DNA of 64,000 nt from Planctomycetota bacterium (GCA_020638795.1 JACKHW010000011.1:62001-126000), one strand, 5' to 3'. Positions 40,306-50,800 are shown, counted from the stretch's first letter. Notes: generated by a model not told the origin, from the letters alone. Numbers and translations are program-made.

Positions 40306-43300
40306 TCAACGCACGCGCGTCGAGATCACGACGCCTGCAGACACCATGTCGCAGACGCCATCCCCGTCGCAGTCGTTCAAGTTCGCGAGCGAAGTACCGA
40401 GATGTTGACCTGGGCGGCCATCCACACGCCAGAGCCGCTGCCCGTCGCGCCCGGAGTACGCTTCGATGAACCCACGTTGGAGGAAGTTCCAGGGCTGCGA
40501 GCCCGAGATCGCGACGTCTTCGTGACCATCGCCGTCGATGTCGCCGAGCCCGAGCATCGCGTTGCCGAACGCGTCTCCCGCATCGGCAGAATTCCAGCGA
40601 TGCAGGAACTTCGTCCGGCCGAGCGCGAGCGCCGCACCGGAATACGCGATCGCCGACCCAGGTCGTCGCGGCGGCGTCGACGAAAGCAGCAAGTCGTCGA
40701 CACCGTCCGCATCGAGGTCCGCAACCGCGAGCGCCTGGACTCCGCCGTCGCCCTCGAGCAGGATCCGGCTGAGGACCGCACGAGATCGACCGGAGTACAG
40801 CGTCACGGCGCGCACTCCCTCGTAGGCCACCGCGAAGTCTCCTACCGAGTCACCATCGAGATCGTGCATGGCGACAAAGCGGTATCCGAAGCCCGTACCT
40901 TGATCGCCTCTCAGGATCGCGAGTTGCGGGGAACCGACGTTCTTGCCGAGCCACCCGCCTGAATACACGAAGGCGCGCCCCGAGCTCTGTGCGGAGTTGG
41001 ACGGCGCACCGACGAGGAGTTCGGAAAGTCCGTCGCCGTCGAGGTCTCCGGGGATGCACGCCGTCCAGCCGAAGCGCTGCGATTCGTGTTCGCCCTCGAG
41101 AACGCGCAAGACCTCGGACGTCGCGCCATTCACGACGCGGACGCGACCGCGGAATCGATCGTAACCCTGATCGCCAAAGACGAGATCCGAGATCCCGTCA
41201 CCGTCGAAATCCGCCGATGCCAAGAAGAACCCCTCCATCGCATGGCGAAACAATGGCTCGCCAGTCCGAGATCCCACGATCTCGAAGATCCCCTCTCGCG
41301 ACCCACGACGCTCCCGTTTTCCGTCGCCGTCACGATCGGGAATCAACGCGACGACGTGGTCGACGAGGAGACGTGGGCTCGAGCAGTCCGGAGCAAGCGC
41401 CTGCACGACGCGCATCCACAGGCGCTCGAAGTGCCAGGCGTGGTCGGCGACGAGTTTGCTACCCACGATCACGGTCGGACGAAACCCCAGCGGCAAGAGC
41501 ACCGCGATCTGCGGAAACGCATGCAGCACGCGCACGACCTGCATAGCGGCGTCCATCGCGGAGAATCCGGGACCCGCGACGGCGCTGAGAGTCGGCCTTG
41601 TCGCGACCGACAGCATCGCGGCACGAATACACCCGGCTTCGAAGTCCTCGACGCGGCCGGACCGAGGAAGCAGGCCAGGGACCACCTGAAGCACGTCGAC
41701 GGGCTTGGCGCGCCGTCCGAGCCGCGTCGACATCCATCGCCGCACGCGGTCGAGACCTGCCACGCGCGGGATCTCGATGAGCTTCGCGAACTCACCCGCC
41801 GTCAGTCCGACGAGCACGTTTTGCGATCGCGCTGCACGGAGCGAGGCCCAGCGCAGCTGCCGCACGTAGGTCTTGAAATCCCCGAGTTGCAGACTGGTCG
41901 TCGCGAGACCGGCTCGATACGTGACGTTGTGCGGCCAGCGCGTGACGAGTTCGACGAAGTGACGCTGCGCTTCGCGCATGGCGGCACGTTCCCGCGCGAT
42001 CTCGGCCAGGTAATAGAGTGCCTGCGAGTCCCCGGGAAACCGAACGCGGAGATCCTGGAGCAACGCCAGAGCCTCGTCCGACGCTCCACGCGCATGCGCC
42101 AGTCGCGCTCGAGCCAAGTCGTGCCGCATACCTCCGCCTTCCGGCGTACCTCGACCGAGCCAGTCCGCCGCGAGCACGTCGTCACCGCTCGACAACGCAG
42201 CGTGCGCAAGCTCGACGTGCAGGAATCCGGCGTTCTGGAAGGCCTGGGTCGCATGGAAGAGACGTGGGTAGGCCCGCTCCGCGAGCCCGTCCTCGAGCGC
42301 GACCATGCCGTACGCGGCAGCCGTCAGCGCGTTGTCCGTTCCCAAGCCAGACTCCCAGACAAAGTGCGCAATACGACGGTCGCCCAGCAGGAGCATCAGC
42401 AATCCGAGGAGCCATCGGTCCTGACGGTCAGTCTTCTCGGCGCCCATGGACCTGAGGCTGCGGGCGTCGAACGCGTCACCCGCCTTGACGCCGCGCAGCA
42501 CACGCCACACCGTCGCGCGCGTCGCCGGCGGCAGCGACTCGACGGCACTCCGATCGAAGTCGGCGAGCCCTCGCGCGTAGACGGCGCGCGTGAGCGCGAT
42601 CACGCTCCGCTCCTGCGCGATCTCGGGTGAAGCCTCGAGATCGAGCACGGCATCGTAGCGCCTCTGGACCTGCTCGAGACGCTGCACGAGTTCTGAAGAT
42701 CCGACGGTCGTCGGGACGGGCCGTTCGGCGAGGACTTCGAGGAGCGAGCGCTGCGCATCGGCAAGGAGGCGGCGCATGTCCTCCGGTCGTCGCATCCCCG
42801 CGAGCAGTTCGAGCACCAGTGGGATGGCGACGACGAAGACGACGCCTGCGCCCAAGAGCGCAGCAACGAGCGGACGCCGATGCCGACGCCCCAACTTCAC
42901 GACGCGCTGCAGTCGGCTCGCCGGACGCGCCCGAATCGGCTCCATGCGCAGCAAGCGCTGCAGATCGTCGGCGAAGTCGATCGCGCTCTGGTAACGCCCG
43001 TCGGGATCCGGATCGATCGCCTTGCCGACGACGACTTCGAGGTCGCGAGAGATCTGTGGGGCAAGTCGCCGCGCAGGCACGACGTCGCCCTCCGCGATGC
43101 GTCGCGCAACGCTGCTCGCGCTCGCGCCGCGAAACGGCGGCTGTCCACAGAGGCACTCGTAGAGCGTGATCCCGAGCGAATAGACGTCGGAGCGCGCATC
43201 GACGATCGTCTCCGGATCCTCTGCGGCGCGGAGCTGCTCGGGCGAAGCGTAGATCGGCGTACCGACGAAGCCGACCGTGCGCGTGCCACTCGCCTGCTCG

Positions 43301-44046
43301 TCGCGGATCAGGCCGAAGTCGGAGAGCAAGGCGCAACCGTCGCGCCGGATCAGGATGTTCGACGGCTTGACGTCGCGGTGCACGAGCCCCTGCGCGTGCA
43401 CTTTCGCGAGTGCGCGTGCGATGTCGGCCGCCAACTGCACGAAGTATTGGACGAGACTCGGCGCGAGCTTCTCTGCGTCGACGGTCCCGAGCGAGTCGCG
43501 CAGATCCCCGACGGTTGCCTCGCGCCCGAGCGGACGAAGCGTGTCGAGGACGCGGCGCAAGCTCGGTCCGTCGACCCATTCCATTTCGAACGCGAGCGTA
43601 TCGGCCTCGTCGAGCACGCGGTGAATGCGCACTACGTGCTCGTCCTGGATCTGCGCGAGTGTCGACGCTTCCTGCAGAAAGCGTCGTCGCGAGCGTGGCG
43701 ACATCGCGAAGGCCGGCGGAAGCACCTTGAGTGCGACCGGGCGATCGAGCCCTTGATGACGCGCGAGGTAGACCGTGCCCATGCCGCCGCGACCGAGTTC
43801 GCGTACGATCTCGTAGCCCGCGAAACGCCGATCGGCCCGACCCGGCACGTCGGTCGCGCGCAATGCGAGGTCGTAGAGTTCGCCGAGTTCGGGACGCCCA
43901 CGACTCGCCTCCTCGCAACTCTGTCGTCGACCTTCGAAGAGGTCGTCGAGGAAGGCGTCGAGCACTTCGCCGAGCTCGTCCTCGGATGCGTGCGCCGTCA
44001 CGTCGTCGTGGGCGCCGTCCTCGATCTCGCGCTCGTCGTGGGTCAT
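40306..44046 (-). CDS. Ser/Thr kinase fused to an extracytoplasmic FG-GAP beta-propeller
   Basis: Kinase motifs: glycine loop GRGGMG 85-90, K107 (VALK), HRDVKPSN 223-230, DFG 243-245, YASPEQ in the activation loop; all intact. The N-terminal 70 residues are acidic and helical. A membrane helix lies at about 393-415 (LLGAGVVFVVAIPLVLELLAG). Residues about 420-900 are helical TPR-like repeats. The last ~300 residues are FG-GAP/VCBS blades with DxDxDG calcium-type loops: DGDGKRERRGS, DFDGDGISDLVF, DLDGDGLSELLVG, DLDADGVDDLLL, DIDGDGHEDVAI. Integrin-like propellers bind ligands or calcium, so this kinase probably senses something outside. At 1246 residues it is far longer than a normal kinase. 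It is divergent from a sigma factor gene 60 bases away. Confidence 0.88.
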   Translation of the reverse strand: MTHDEREIEDGAHDDVTAHASEDELGEVLDAFLDDLFEGRRQSCEEASRGRPELGELYDLALRATDVPGRADRRFAGYEIVRELGRGGMGTVYLARHQGLDRPVALKVLPPAFAMSPRSRRRFLQEASTLAQIQDEHVVRIHRVLDEADTLAFEMEWVDGPSLRRVLDTLRPLGREATVGDLRDSLGTVDAEKLAPSLVQYFVQLAADIARALAKVHAQGLVHRDVKPSNILIRRDGCALLSDFGLIRDEQASGTRTVGFVGTPIYASPEQLRAAEDPETIVDARSDVYSLGITLYECLCGQPPFRGASASSVARRIAEGDVVPARRLAPQISRDLEVVVGKAIDPDPDGRYQSAIDFADDLQRLLRMEPIRARPASRLQRVVKLGRRHRRPLVAALLGAGVVFVVAIPLVLELLAGMRRPEDMRRLLADAQRSLLEVLAERPVPTTVGSSELVQRLEQVQRRYDAVLDLEASPEIAQERSVIALTRAVYARGLADFDRSAVESLPPATRATVWRVLRGVKAGDAFDARSLRSMGAEKTDRQDRWLLGLLMLLLGDRRIAHFVWESGLGTDNALTAAAYGMVALEDGLAERAYPRLFHATQAFQNAGFLHVELAHAALSSGDDVLAADWLGRGTPEGGGMRHDLARARLAHARGASDEALALLQDLRVRFPGDSQALYYLAEIARERAAMREAQRHFVELVTRWPHNVTYRAGLATTSLQLGDFKTYVRQLRWASLRAARSQNVLVGLTAGEFAKLIEIPRVAGLDRVRRWMSTRLGRRAKPVDVLQVVPGLLPRSGRVEDFEAGCIRAAMLSVATRPTLSAVAGPGFSAMDAAMQVVRVLHAFPQIAVLLPLGFRPTVIVGSKLVADHAWHFERLWMRVVQALAPDCSSPRLLVDHVVALIPDRDGDGKRERRGSREGIFEIVGSRTGEPLFRHAMEGFFLASADFDGDGISDLVFGDQGYDRFRGRVRVVNGATSEVLRVLEGEHESQRFGWTACIPGDLDGDGLSELLVGAPSNSAQSSGRAFVYSGGWLGKNVGSPQLAILRGDQGTGFGYRFVAMHDLDGDSVGDFAVAYEGVRAVTLYSGRSRAVLSRILLEGDGGVQALAVADLDADGVDDLLLSSTPPRRPGSAIAYSGAALALGRTKFLHRWNSADAGDAFGNAMLGLGDIDGDGHEDVAISGSQPWNFLQRGFIEAYSGRDGQRLWRVDGRPGQHLGTSLANLNDCDGDGVCDMVSAGVVISTRVR

Positions 44047-44106
44047 CGCCGGGGCCTCGATGTCGTGGAGCGCCGTCCGCGCGAGGCGCTACAATCCGCT
44101 GCCAGT

Positions 44107-44724
44107 ATGTCGAGCCACGACTTCGATGCGACTCCCCTCGATGCCGAAGGCTGGACCGCGCTGATCGAATCGTATGACCACGCGGTGCTGCTCGTCGTCA
44201 TCGAGTCGTGGATGAGCGCCGCGCTGCGGCGCGAACACGGCGCCGAGGACATCCTCCAGGAAGCGCTCGGGCTCGCGTGGCGCGACCGCGCGCAGCACGA
44301 ATGGCACGGTCGCCGCGCGTTTCGAGCCTGGCTCCTCCAGATCGCGAAGAATCGCATCCGCGACGCCGCGGATCGGCAGAACGCGCACAAGCGCGGAGGT
44401 GGCGCGCAGCCGGCCGAGTTCTCCGTAATCGCGCCGAGCCAGGGCTCGTCGATTTCCGGTATACTCCCGAGCATCTCAGAGACACCGAGTCGCGCGGCGA
44501 GCGCGCGCGACCGGGCCGCTGCGATCGCCGAAGCTCTCGCCGCACTCGAGGACGAGGGACGAGACCTCATCCGGCTCCGCTTCCTCGAACAGCTCCCGAT
44601 GCGCGAGGTTGCCGAGCGACTCGGGATCACGCGCACGACTGCGAACAGGAGGCTGGTCAAGGGGCTACGCCAATACCAGCGCGAACTCGAGCGCCGGCTC
44701 GGCGCGAGCGCCTGGCGCACTTGA
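44107..44724 (+). CDS. RNA polymerase sigma-70 family, ECF subfamily
   Basis: The ATG at 44107 starts a 205-residue sigma factor. Region 2 includes HGAEDILQEALGLAWRDRAQHEW and RRAFRAWLLQIAKNRIRDAADRQ (DNA and core binding). A low-complexity linker (about 105-140) follows. Region 4 is LIRLRFLEQLPMREVAERLGITRTTANRRLVKGL, with the HTH intact. It differs from the TIGR02999 type at 16 kb. The longer open frame upstream lies antisense to the kinase gene and is shadow. It is head-to-head with the kinase-propeller gene, the second such pair in this window. It converges on the FG-GAP gene at 44742 with 17 bases between. It likely controls genes in response to the paired kinase. Confidence 0.88.
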   Translation: MSSHDFDATPLDAEGWTALIESYDHAVLLVVIESWMSAALRREHGAEDILQEALGLAWRDRAQHEWHGRRAFRAWLLQIAKNRIRDAADRQNAHKRGGGAQPAEFSVIAPSQGSSISGILPSISETPSRAASARDRAAAIAEALAALEDEGRDLIRLRFLEQLPMREVAERLGITRTTANRRLVKGLRQYQRELERRLGASAWRT

Positions 44725-44741
44725 TCGCTGGAGCGAGCATC

Positions 44742-46511
44742 TCAGAAGACGAGCGTCGCCGCCTGCTTCGACACGCCGTCGAAGCCCGACGATGAAAAGG
44801 ACACGGTCTGGGCCCAGACATACCGAGACTTGAGCGCTGCAGGTAGCGGCGGAATCGTGACGCTGCCATTCCCCGCCGCATTCGACGGCATGACCAGGAA
44901 CAGCGAGGTCGGGGTCGCCGGATGCAGGACGTCCTTGCCAAGGAACTTGATCTGCGGGATCGGCCACGTCGCCGCGTCCAAGTGGATCAGCGGCAGAGCG
45001 ACGATCGCGTTCGGCGGACCGCCCCAGCGGATGTCCCAGGACTTCGTGTGCTCGGCGGCGAAGGGAGCGCCGATGATCGGTGCCGGCGTCGGGACGTACG
45101 TGAACGAGAGCGCGTTCGAAACCAGCGCTCCGGCTCGAGCCAAGACCGGAACCTGGCCGAGCCCGGTCGCCATCGGCGTCTCGAACTCGAGTGTCGTTCC
45201 GAGCTTGCCGAAAACGAAAGTCGCGGGATCGACGAGCGCGGCTCCGACCCGCAGTTCGGAGACCGCTCCCAGATCGCTGCCGGTGAGCGTGACCTTTTCC
45301 CCACCGAATGCCTCACCCTGCGTGGGTGCTGCCTGCTGCAGTTTCGGTCCACGCAGGATCTTCCCGGAGATGATCCGCACGAACTCGTTTGGGCCGAAGG
45401 GAGAACACTGGAGGAAGTCGGGAACCCGGTCTCCGTTCACATCGCCGAGGCGCGCGACTTCGAAGGAGTTGCCCTGGCCTCGCGTTTCGTAGATCGGCGT
45501 GTGCGTCTTCCCCGAGAGGATGGCGAGGTAGCCTGCCTTCGAAGCGATGGCGTAGTCGCTCCAACCGTCGCCATCGCAATCTCCGATCGCCTCTCCTTTG
45601 TCGAGTCGATCCCCTTCACGCGCCGTGAACGCGCCGAGGTATTGCGGACCGGTGCCCGTCTTGACCCATTGCCCCGAGAGGACGCGCACCGTTCCCGTGG
45701 ACGACGGCACGTCCGAGAGCAAGAGATCGGGGATCCCGTCCTTCGGGTCGCTCACGTCCCCCAGGCTAGCGAGGCGAGTCTCCAGAGGCTTCGCCGTCGT
45801 GCCGTCGACCGTGCGCAGGAGCTGCCCACCTTGACCGGAGTAGACCGAGACGCGACCGGCGTTGTTGTTCAGCGCCTCGGCGACCGCGACCTCGCTGACG
45901 CCGTCGCCGTCGATGTCCCCGCACATCGTGACCGCAAGACCGAAGCGCGAGTTCGACTCCGCACCGTTCCACACGCGAATCGTGCGCGCTCCGGTTCCGG
46001 TCATCAGCCATTTGCCTGACACGAGTTCGACATAGCCGCGACCCGGGTAATCGCCGATCGCGACGTCCGCGTAGTTGTCGCCATCGAGGTCGTGGCCGCC
46101 GGCAAAATCGAACGCATAACCGTCCCGAATCGTCCATTGGCGGACGAGGCCGAACTTCCCGTTCTGGTCGTGGCTCGTGAACAAAGAAAAGGTCCCGACC
46201 TGAGGCGTGCTGTACGTCAGGACCGCGAACTCGGGCCATCCATCGCCATCGAGATCTCCGACACCGTCGCGCGCGCCGGTGCGGGCAGTCGCGTAGCTCC
46301 AGAGTTGCGGATGCGGTGCTTTGCCGGAGTGGACGGTAATGCCCGTCAGTCCCGTGACGAAGAAGTCCGGCACTTGGTCACCGGTCACGTCTCCGAGGGA
46401 GACACCGCTGAGTGCTTTCGTCGTCCACAGCTCGGTCTGAGCCGGGACTTCCCGCACGCTGGCGAGCACGACGATGGCGAAGAGGGGCGAGAGGACGTTC
46501 GTGGGTTTCAT
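44742..46511 (-). CDS. Secreted FG-GAP repeat protein with IPT/TIG domain
   Basis: The ATG at 46511 has AGGAG 6 bases upstream and starts a signal peptide (MKPTNVLSPLFAIVVLASVREVPAQ). Residues 30-400 are FG-GAP/VCBS blades with DxDGDxxxD loops (GDLDGDGWPEFAV, HDLDGDNYADVAIGDY, GDIDGDGVSEVAVAEA, GDVNGDRVPDFLQ), forming an integrin-like seven-bladed propeller. Residues about 405-490 (PTQGEAFGGEKVTLTGSDLG) are an IPT/TIG Ig-like domain. The last 100 residues are a beta-rich tail. The protein is a surface or extracellular binder, not a recognised enzyme. It shares its propeller type with the kinase upstream, so they may respond to the same ligand class (speculation). Confidence 0.85.
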   Translation of the reverse strand: MKPTNVLSPLFAIVVLASVREVPAQTELWTTKALSGVSLGDVTGDQVPDFFVTGLTGITVHSGKAPHPQLWSYATARTGARDGVGDLDGDGWPEFAVLTYSTPQVGTFSLFTSHDQNGKFGLVRQWTIRDGYAFDFAGGHDLDGDNYADVAIGDYPGRGYVELVSGKWLMTGTGARTIRVWNGAESNSRFGLAVTMCGDIDGDGVSEVAVAEALNNNAGRVSVYSGQGGQLLRTVDGTTAKPLETRLASLGDVSDPKDGIPDLLLSDVPSSTGTVRVLSGQWVKTGTGPQYLGAFTAREGDRLDKGEAIGDCDGDGWSDYAIASKAGYLAILSGKTHTPIYETRGQGNSFEVARLGDVNGDRVPDFLQCSPFGPNEFVRIISGKILRGPKLQQAAPTQGEAFGGEKVTLTGSDLGAVSELRVGAALVDPATFVFGKLGTTLEFETPMATGLGQVPVLARAGALVSNALSFTYVPTPAPIIGAPFAAEHTKSWDIRWGGPPNAIVALPLIHLDAATWPIPQIKFLGKDVLHPATPTSLFLVMPSNAAGNGSVTIPPLPAALKSRYVWAQTVSFSSSGFDGVSKQAATLVF

Positions 46512-46517
46512 GATCGG

Positions 46518-46522
46518 CTCCT
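46518..46522 (-). promoter_or_regulatory. Ribosome binding site AGGAG
   Basis: AGGAG on the minus strand, 6 bases before the ATG ending at 46511, decides the start of the FG-GAP gene against the in-frame extension to 46874. Confidence 0.65.
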
Positions 46523-46558
46523 GTGGTCTGCTCTGTCGGTGTGGACTCGGGACTGCGG

Positions 46559-47518
46559 TCAGCGCGAAAGGGTGACGACGACCTTGCCGCCGTTCGGAAA
46601 GGCGACCTCGGTCGTCTGCAGACAGGGCGCCTTGCCCTTGCCGGTATCCTTCGCGAGGTAGTAGCTCGGGAACTCGAGAACCGTCGTCTGACCCACGGGA
46701 GTCGGCCAAGTGCCTTGCACGATGTCGCCGAGGATGCGCAACCGATACTTGATCGTGTTGCCGTCCTTGTCCTGCGCCGCCGGGAAGAACTGCGCGAAGA
46801 ACGGGGGGTCCTTCCGGTTTCCCTTGTGGATCGCGAAGGCAGACTCGTAGACGACGTTCGGGTCCACGAAGCACAGTCCGCCGAAGTGGTTCGTCAGCCA
46901 GCCGAGCGTCGCGCGTGTGTCGCGACAGACCGCGGACGCCTCTCGATCGAACCAGCCACAGGTGTTCGTGCCGGCCGCGTGCTGCATCGGACCGGTGATC
47001 GAGAAGGTCACACCACCACAGCTCGGACGCGGTTGATCACGCCCGAAGCGCAGCGGCACGGCGTTGCTCGGTGTCCCTTGCTCCGTCGTGAAGACGACCG
47101 CTGCATGCTGCAGCGTGTGGAGCCGCAGGAGCTGGGCGACCGCGGCCGGCACACGGACGAGCGACGTCGCGCTCCCCTGCGCGTCCAGACGCCCTTGGCC
47201 ACCGAGTAGGAGCGGGTTCTGCGCACCGAGGCTCAGCCAGAAGTAGGCGTCGACGTTGAGTGGAACGCGCGCCCCACCCACGAGCAAGCCGGGCATGGTG
47301 CCGCTCGCGCTGCCGAGGATCACGAACGGCATCCCGGCTCCCTTTGCTCCGGCGTCGAGCCACAGTCGCTGCTCGCCTCCGCTCTGCACGGAAATCTGTG
47401 CGAGGCTCGAGACGAGCTGCGGGGTCACGCGCGCTTCGCCGCCTTGCGCGGAACCCGCGCCAGCGAGCGCGACGAGGGTCAGGCAAAGGGTCAGGATTCT
47501 ACGGGGGAAGCTATGCAT
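46559..47518 (-). CDS. Secreted protein with planctomycete-type exoprotein module
   Basis: The ATG at 47518 has a GGAG-type ribosome site upstream (AGAGGAGA) and starts a signal peptide (MHSFPRRILTLCLTLVALAGAGSAQ). Residues about 50-140 hold the block GTMPGLLVGGARVPLNVDAY, WLSLGAQ and LDAQGSATSLVRVPAAVAQL. This is the 'DAYFxLTL..PN.PLL....G.LDA.G.A...VP' module that I recall from many planctomycete exoproteins. The second half has four Cys (CGGVTF, CGWFDR, VCRDTR, GLCFVDP) that may form disulfides. It lies 47 bases upstream of the FG-GAP gene on the same strand, so the two are probably co-transcribed. Function unknown. Confidence 0.8.
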   Translation of the reverse strand: MHSFPRRILTLCLTLVALAGAGSAQGGEARVTPQLVSSLAQISVQSGGEQRLWLDAGAKGAGMPFVILGSASGTMPGLLVGGARVPLNVDAYFWLSLGAQNPLLLGGQGRLDAQGSATSLVRVPAAVAQLLRLHTLQHAAVVFTTEQGTPSNAVPLRFGRDQPRPSCGGVTFSITGPMQHAAGTNTCGWFDREASAVCRDTRATLGWLTNHFGGLCFVDPNVVYESAFAIHKGNRKDPPFFAQFFPAAQDKDGNTIKYRLRILGDIVQGTWPTPVGQTTVLEFPSYYLAKDTGKGKAPCLQTTEVAFPNGGKVVVTLSR

Positions 47519-47629
47519 CGGGGTCTCCTCTCTTCTTTCATCCTTTCGCGGCGGTGATTTGGCTCCGCGAACAAGGGCTGGAGAGGAGTCCGCTTCGAGG
47601 CTGACCGGTTTACTTCGAGTTTCTCGCGA

Positions 47630-47785
47630 TTGGCGTGGGAAGCAGAACTCCCGTGGAAGGCGTGGAAGCAGGTCGCCGCGCGGATGAGCCGGCCTTCGGA
47701 GGATGCTGCACGCATGCAGTACAAGCGTGCGGTCGATCGGCTGAAGGCCATGGTTGCGGGCGACAGCACGGGGAACATGGCCTGA
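47630..47785 (+). pseudogene. Possible gene remnant with a sigma-region-4-like tail
   Basis: The frame ending in TGA at 47783-47785 reads WEAELPWKAWKQVAARMSRP, then SEDAARMQYKRAVDRLKAM. This looks like the end of a sigma-70 region 4 (helix-turn-helix followed by 'aarm.y.RA..rL'). It has no start or upstream half; the frame begins after a stop at 47555-47557. It lies in a 331-base gap between two minus-strand genes. It may be the 3' remnant of a lost sigma gene, or chance. The rest of this gap holds nothing I can name. Confidence 0.3.
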
Positions 47786-47849
47786 CGCCGTTTCGTGCGT
47801 CGGAGTGCGAGCGAACCACTCGTACAGATGATGTCGACCTGCTTCTCGG

Positions 47850-50800
47850 CTAGCGATTCACGACGAATGGGTTGCGGCCGGCGACGAGTTCCTCGCGGTT
47901 TCTCATGCCATCTCCGTCGAAATCCGCGTCGGGATGCATCAAGTAGGCCTGCAAGTAGCCGGTGGGGTCACCGAAGTTGTACGCCGCACTTCCAATCTTG
48001 ATGAAACAGGGTTGTTCCTGAGTGCTCCTGGGTTCTCGGTAGAGCGCGGAGAGGTTCACCAAGCTCGTCCAGATGTTGCCATCGCCGTCCGCCCAGAGAC
48101 CGCGCGGCTGTGCATTGTCGCCATACCTCGCGAACGAGATCGACTTGACTTGCCGCACTTCGTTGCGCTCTTCGTCGTATTGAAATTGAAGGAGCATCGC
48201 CGGGTTGAACGACGTGCTCGCGCTTCCATCCGAGGCCGTACACCAGATGCTGCCGTCGGGTCCGACCAGGCCATCGATCATGTAGATGCCCCTCTCGAGT
48301 GTCATGACCGAAGTGAGGAGATTGCCGTCGCGATCGTACCCGTCGAGTTGATCCCGACTGCCCGACCCTCCGACTTCGACGGGTACCCAAATTCGTCCCT
48401 TCGCATCGACGGCGACACCGCGAATGCGAGCATTCGTGTACGGAATGCGGATCTGCGCGCCGGACTTTGGTTCGATGCGTACGACATCGGCGACTGCGGG
48501 ACCTTCGGTCTTGGATGCATACCAGGCGTAGTAGCCCTCGGGAGCACTCGCATCGGGGGCGATCGCGACACTCCCGATCGTCGCGTAGGTCGCTTTGAAC
48601 TCCTTGTCGACGTTGCCGCTGCGATCGAAGCGAACGACCGAGGTGTTCGCATTGTCGGTCGCCCACACGTCACCGTTCGGTGCGACAGCGACCATTCCGA
48701 ACCTCGAACCGTCCCGCTTCCATCGCTCCAGTTCCACGGGCACACCTGCAATCGATGTGTGCACGATCTCTGGACCGTTCGTCGCGATCCACAGGGTTCC
48801 CGCCGCGTCCATCGCCATACCGAACCCCGAGTAGTCGAGAAGGTGGGTACGCAAGAGAGTGCAGTCGGGCGCGAACACGCGAAGGTTCTTGAGCGCGAAG
48901 TCGAAACTCGGAACGACATTGGGCATGACGTCCCGCACCAGCGTGAGAACCCCCATGTCCGTCGTTCCGTCCGGGACCGGCGCCACAGCGTCGCTGACGA
49001 CGCTGTAGCTTTGTCCGTTTCGAAGCAACGATGCAGAGACCTTGATCGGTCCGCGATCCGTCGGGACGCTCGGGATACGGAAGAAGCCACTCGCGTTGGT
49101 CGTCGCGCGTTGATCGAGGTTGGTCGCCACGCTCACGTTCGGAACCGCTTGGCCATCGAGTCGCAGGAAACCCTCGACCGTCGTCAGACGTTCGAACGTG
49201 ACGAGGACCTTCGCAACCGCAGTCGCACCGTCGTTGCGTACGAGGATGAAGGCATCGCCCGGCTTCTTGGCCTGCACGAGACCGGTCACGTTGACGGTCG
49301 CGATCTCGGGATTGCTGGAGTTGTAGGTCGTTCCTTCGGGCTCGCTCGGAAGCATCGGGCGAGTCTTGTCGGACATGTTGCCGAAGACGCTGAGCTGGAC
49401 CGTTTCGTCCGGCTGCGTGAGGACCCAGACTTGCTTTTTGGGATCTGGAAACTCGGCGTCGATGGTGGCTATGTTCGGAAATGGTGTGCTCGAGACCCTG
49501 AAGTTGGCGAGCGGAATCGTTGCATTGGCTCGAATCCGCACGTGATCAGATCGGCCATAGGTTGTCGATGTTCCAAGAGTCCTGACATAGTGCAATCTCT
49601 GCAGCTCACTCGACGCAGGAACATTGGACATCGTCAAACCAAAAATTGAACCCGCTTGAGCCTGATTACCAAAGCTCAAGTTCGCAAGGCCATCACTTGT
49701 ATCTTGCAAGAAATGCAACCGATCAGCGACCGACGTGGACTCGGATGCCACTTCGTCAATGGCGAACGTAGCTTCTTGCCATGCGCTAGACCAGCCCTCC
49801 ATTGCGTCGACTACCGGCGCTAGCTGCAACCGCATCTCCTCGCCGTAGTCTGTGAGCAGATGACTTTCGGAGAGTCCGACAATCGACTTTATCCAGTCTT
49901 TGAGCTTCCCGAGCGTGCTTGACAGCGGCGCTTCGAAAGCATGAGCAATATCTAGTCGGCGTTTCGCTTCGTCCAGACGCGGTTCGATCTCCGCGATCAA
50001 CTCACCGGTCTTCCGGATATATCGATCCAACTCGTCGGGTCGCGGCATCGAATCGCAGTTTGGACGATAACTGCCGAGAGCAGCAAGCGATGCATCATGC
50101 AGGCTTCGAGCTGCATTCATATCTGCTCGAGCCTCATCGAGATACCCTAGCGCTTTGCCGTGGGCTCGCTCGAGCACCTCGAGAAACGCAAGCACTTCTG
50201 CAACCCACTTACCCGCTTCCGTCGCCAAGTGTTTTACAGCCGTCAACGTCATATTTTTGACGATCTTTTTTAGCAAACCAAGACCTTCAGCATAGTGAGC
50301 TGCAGCGACTAAGATTTGTGCGTTTGCGATGTCTTTTGCCCAAGTAGCTTTCCGTATAGCATCTCGAGCGCGTGCACGTGCCCGGCCGGAGTTTCGATTC
50401 ACATCTTTGAGGATCTTCAGCTGGGCCGGGTCAGGCGTACAAGGATCGTTGCACGACCCAGTTGGAATATACGGCGGACACTGACACCCCCAACCCGCCT
50501 TGCGAATCCCCGATCCGGGATCCGTCACGCTGCAACTGCCGTCGTGGAGAACCTTCCCCGTCGCGACGATCTCGAAGCGTTCCGTGTCGTGGTCGTAGGA
50601 CAAGAAATAGGTCGTCGCGCCGGGCGGCAGACCGGCCATGTTGGGATAGGTCACGCGCACAGGCGGATCGAAGACCGCGCCGGCAGGTTGCAGGGTCCAC
50701 GCGAACGGTGGCGCGGCGCCGTCCGGCATCGGCATCGGCACGTCGTCCGTGTGCACCTGGTTGAGACTGATCGTGACCGGATTGGCCGCGTCGGGCGTGA

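Noticed and set aside
42880..44106. In-frame upstream extension of the 44-kb sigma factor
   Set aside because: It is antisense to the kinase gene; the ATG at 44107 matches the sigma-factor N-terminus.
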